From the NCBI GenBank assembly GCA_963555705.1, contig OY743168.1, positions 96,388,925-96,452,924 of the forward strand: a stretch of 64,000 bases of DNA, given 5' to 3'. This stretch comes from Ligustrum vulgare. Taxonomy: Eukaryota > Streptophyta > Magnoliopsida > Lamiales > Oleaceae. The translations under genes and the position numbers were made by a program. The notes beneath the pieces are model-generated. The model was not told the DNA's origin. It worked only from the letters and a program-made list of their open reading frames with translations, and did no database searches. Positions 62,641-64,000 of the stretch are shown here, one piece after another. The number at the start of each line of letters is the position of its first letter. The stretch's first letter is position 1.

Positions 62641-64000
62641 TGAAGTCTCTGCCCTCCCATTTGAAATATTTATTTCTTGGTGACGGAGAAACGCTTCCCG
62701 TAATTGTTTCATCCAATCTCACCAAGGTGGAAGAAGATAAACTGGTTCGGGTTCTTCAGGAGCACAAGGAGGCGATTGGTTGGACCATCGCGGATATCAA
62801 GAGAATCAACACATCAATCTGCATGCATCGTATATTGCTTGAGGAAGGAGCTCAACCATCAAGACAGGCTCAGCGGAGGCTAAATCCAGCAATGATGGAC
62901 GTGGTGAAGAAAGAAATTTTAAAGCTGTTAGGAGCAAGGATGATCTACCCAATTTCAGACAACAAGTGGATCGGTCCAGTACAAGTGGTGCCCAAGAAAT
63001 CGGGAGTAACTGGAAAACAAGGATGGTGAACTTGTACCGACTAGGGTCCAAACTGGATATCGCGTATGCATCGACTAGGGTCCAGCAATGATAGACGCAT
63101 GCCCTTCGGCTTGTGTAATGCTCCCGCAATATTCCAACGTTGTATGATGAGCATTTTTTCTGAATATATAGGACAAATTATAGAGGTTTTCATGGATGAT
63201 TTTAGTGTGTGGGGTGACTCATTTAACGCATGCTTGGATAATTTGTCATTAATTTTGAAACAATGCATTGACACTAACTTAGTCCTAAATTGGGAGAAAT
63301 GCCATTTTATGGTAGATAAAGGGATTGTGTTAGGTCATGTAGTGTCGGAAAAGGGGATACAAGTTGATAAAGCTAAGGTGGACTTCATATCTGCATTATC
63401 TTACCTCGCAAATGTGCGGGATATACGATCTTTTCTCGGGCATGCAGGTTTTTATCGCAGGTTTATCAAGGACTTTTCCAAAATTGCATCACCACTGTGC
63501 AATTTGTTGCAAAATGATGTCCCATTTGAATTCACCGAACTGTGCAAAAAGACCTTTAACCAACTGAAGGAGCGGCTGAATACACCCCCGATCATTCAAC
63601 CACCAAAATGGGATCTTCCATTCAAAATAATGTGTGATGCCAGTGACTATGCAGTGGGAGCAGTCTTAGGGCAATGGGTTAGGAGAGCGGTCCATGTGAT
63701 TTACTATGCCTCCCGAACCCTGAATCAGGCCCAATCAAACCATACCACCACTGAAAAGGAACTTCTATCTGTGGTATTTGCTTTAGAAAAATTTCGTCCT
63801 TATTTATTAGGTTCTAAAGTAATTATTTTTACAGATCATGCAACATTAAGGCACTTGTTTGTAAAGAATGATGCAAAGCCAAGAATCATCCGCTAGATAC
63901 TCTTATTACAAGAATTTGACTTGGAGATTAAAGATAAGGTGGGGTCCAAAAATGTAGTTGCCGACCATCTTAGCGGGGTAGTGAAGCCCGAAGACGACCT
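62631..64000 (+). pseudogene. Gypsy reverse transcriptase and RNase H, internally deleted
   Basis: The N-terminal RT is at 62631-63065 (LPSHLKYLFLG, EAIGWTIADIKRI, PISDNKWIGPVQVVPKKSG), with a one-base shift at about 63010. Text up to RVCIDY is then readable in another frame. It jumps to RRMPFGLCNAPAIFQ at 63088, so about 60 residues, including the first catalytic Asp, are gone. An 11-base word, ACTAGGGTCCA, is repeated at the junction (63041 and 63073 areas). VFMDDFSVWGD, with both Asp, is intact. RNase H follows (KIMCDASDYAVGAVLG, TTTEKELLSVVFALEKF, TDHATLRHL), with a stop at 63894. The coding continues off the window. Confidence 0.9.

Larger units (their letters stand above)
57162..64000 (+). 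mobile_element. Ty3/gypsy (Tat/Athila-type) retrotransposon, 5' part
   Basis: A 5' LTR, primer site, gag, protease, RT and RNase H follow in gypsy order on the plus strand; the window ends inside RNase H. RT reads MDDFSVWGDSF and GFYRRFIKDFSKIA, typical of the Tat/Athila branch. The coding region has stops, shifts, a 1.48-kb insertion in gag (59328-60806) and an RT deletion at about 63065-63090, so it is not autonomous. Confidence 0.92.

Overview
This is nuclear DNA of a flowering plant. Two intron-containing genes of land-plant families, tRNA-derived Au-like SINEs, Ty1/copia and Ty3/gypsy retrotransposons, Tourist- and hAT-like MITEs and an endogenous caulimovirid all point that way. The species cannot be named from the sequence. 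Most of the window is AT-rich repeat; only two host genes look intact.

Layout. 1-740: piece of a gypsy (Tat/Athila-type) LTR inserted in a decayed minus-strand copia element (gag and RT relics, leader repeats, primer site at 5106, LTR from 5121). 6.4-9.5 kb: two tandem copies of a GGT-rich non-coding element. 10-12 kb: a dispersed repeat and a palindromic AT array. 12.7 kb: SINE. 13,093-18,807: a complete but coding-dead copia-type element with short LTRs and a GATAA target duplication; its interior is packed with short hairpins sharing one loop motif. 20.4 kb: hAT-type MITE; 21.0 kb: second SINE.

22,985-31,440: a near-complete, stop-riddled caulimovirid (pararetrovirus) genome bounded by terminal inverted repeats and a 9-bp direct repeat, like a DNA transposon. 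Its order is small ORF B, tRNA-Met primer site, coiled-coil/coat protein, movement protein plus a first retropepsin domain, second retropepsin, RT, RNase H, TAV-like ORF, promoter and leader, small ORF A. This is the most unusual part of the window.

31.5-41 kb: repeats, including a solo gypsy LTR (35,049-36,495) with a GTCAC duplication, an hAT-like element and a foldback element. 42,859-46,517 (+): a nine-exon gene for an EDR2-C/DUF1336 protein of 569 aa. 46.6-52 kb: MITEs and a candidate structured RNA. 52,047-56,106 (-): a nine-exon gene for a CDK-like kinase of 697 aa. Both host proteins begin MGxCVS, an N-myristoylation signal. 57,162 to the end: the 5' part of a Tat/Athila-type gypsy element (LTR, primer site, gag, protease, RT, RNase H), broken by stops, a 1.48-kb insertion in gag and a deletion in RT.

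Most of the structure records nested insertion: SINEs, MITEs and solo LTRs lie inside or beside older elements, and several can be ordered by their target duplications. All exon boundaries were read by eye from GT/AG sites and reading frame, supported by totals divisible by three; no alignment was run.
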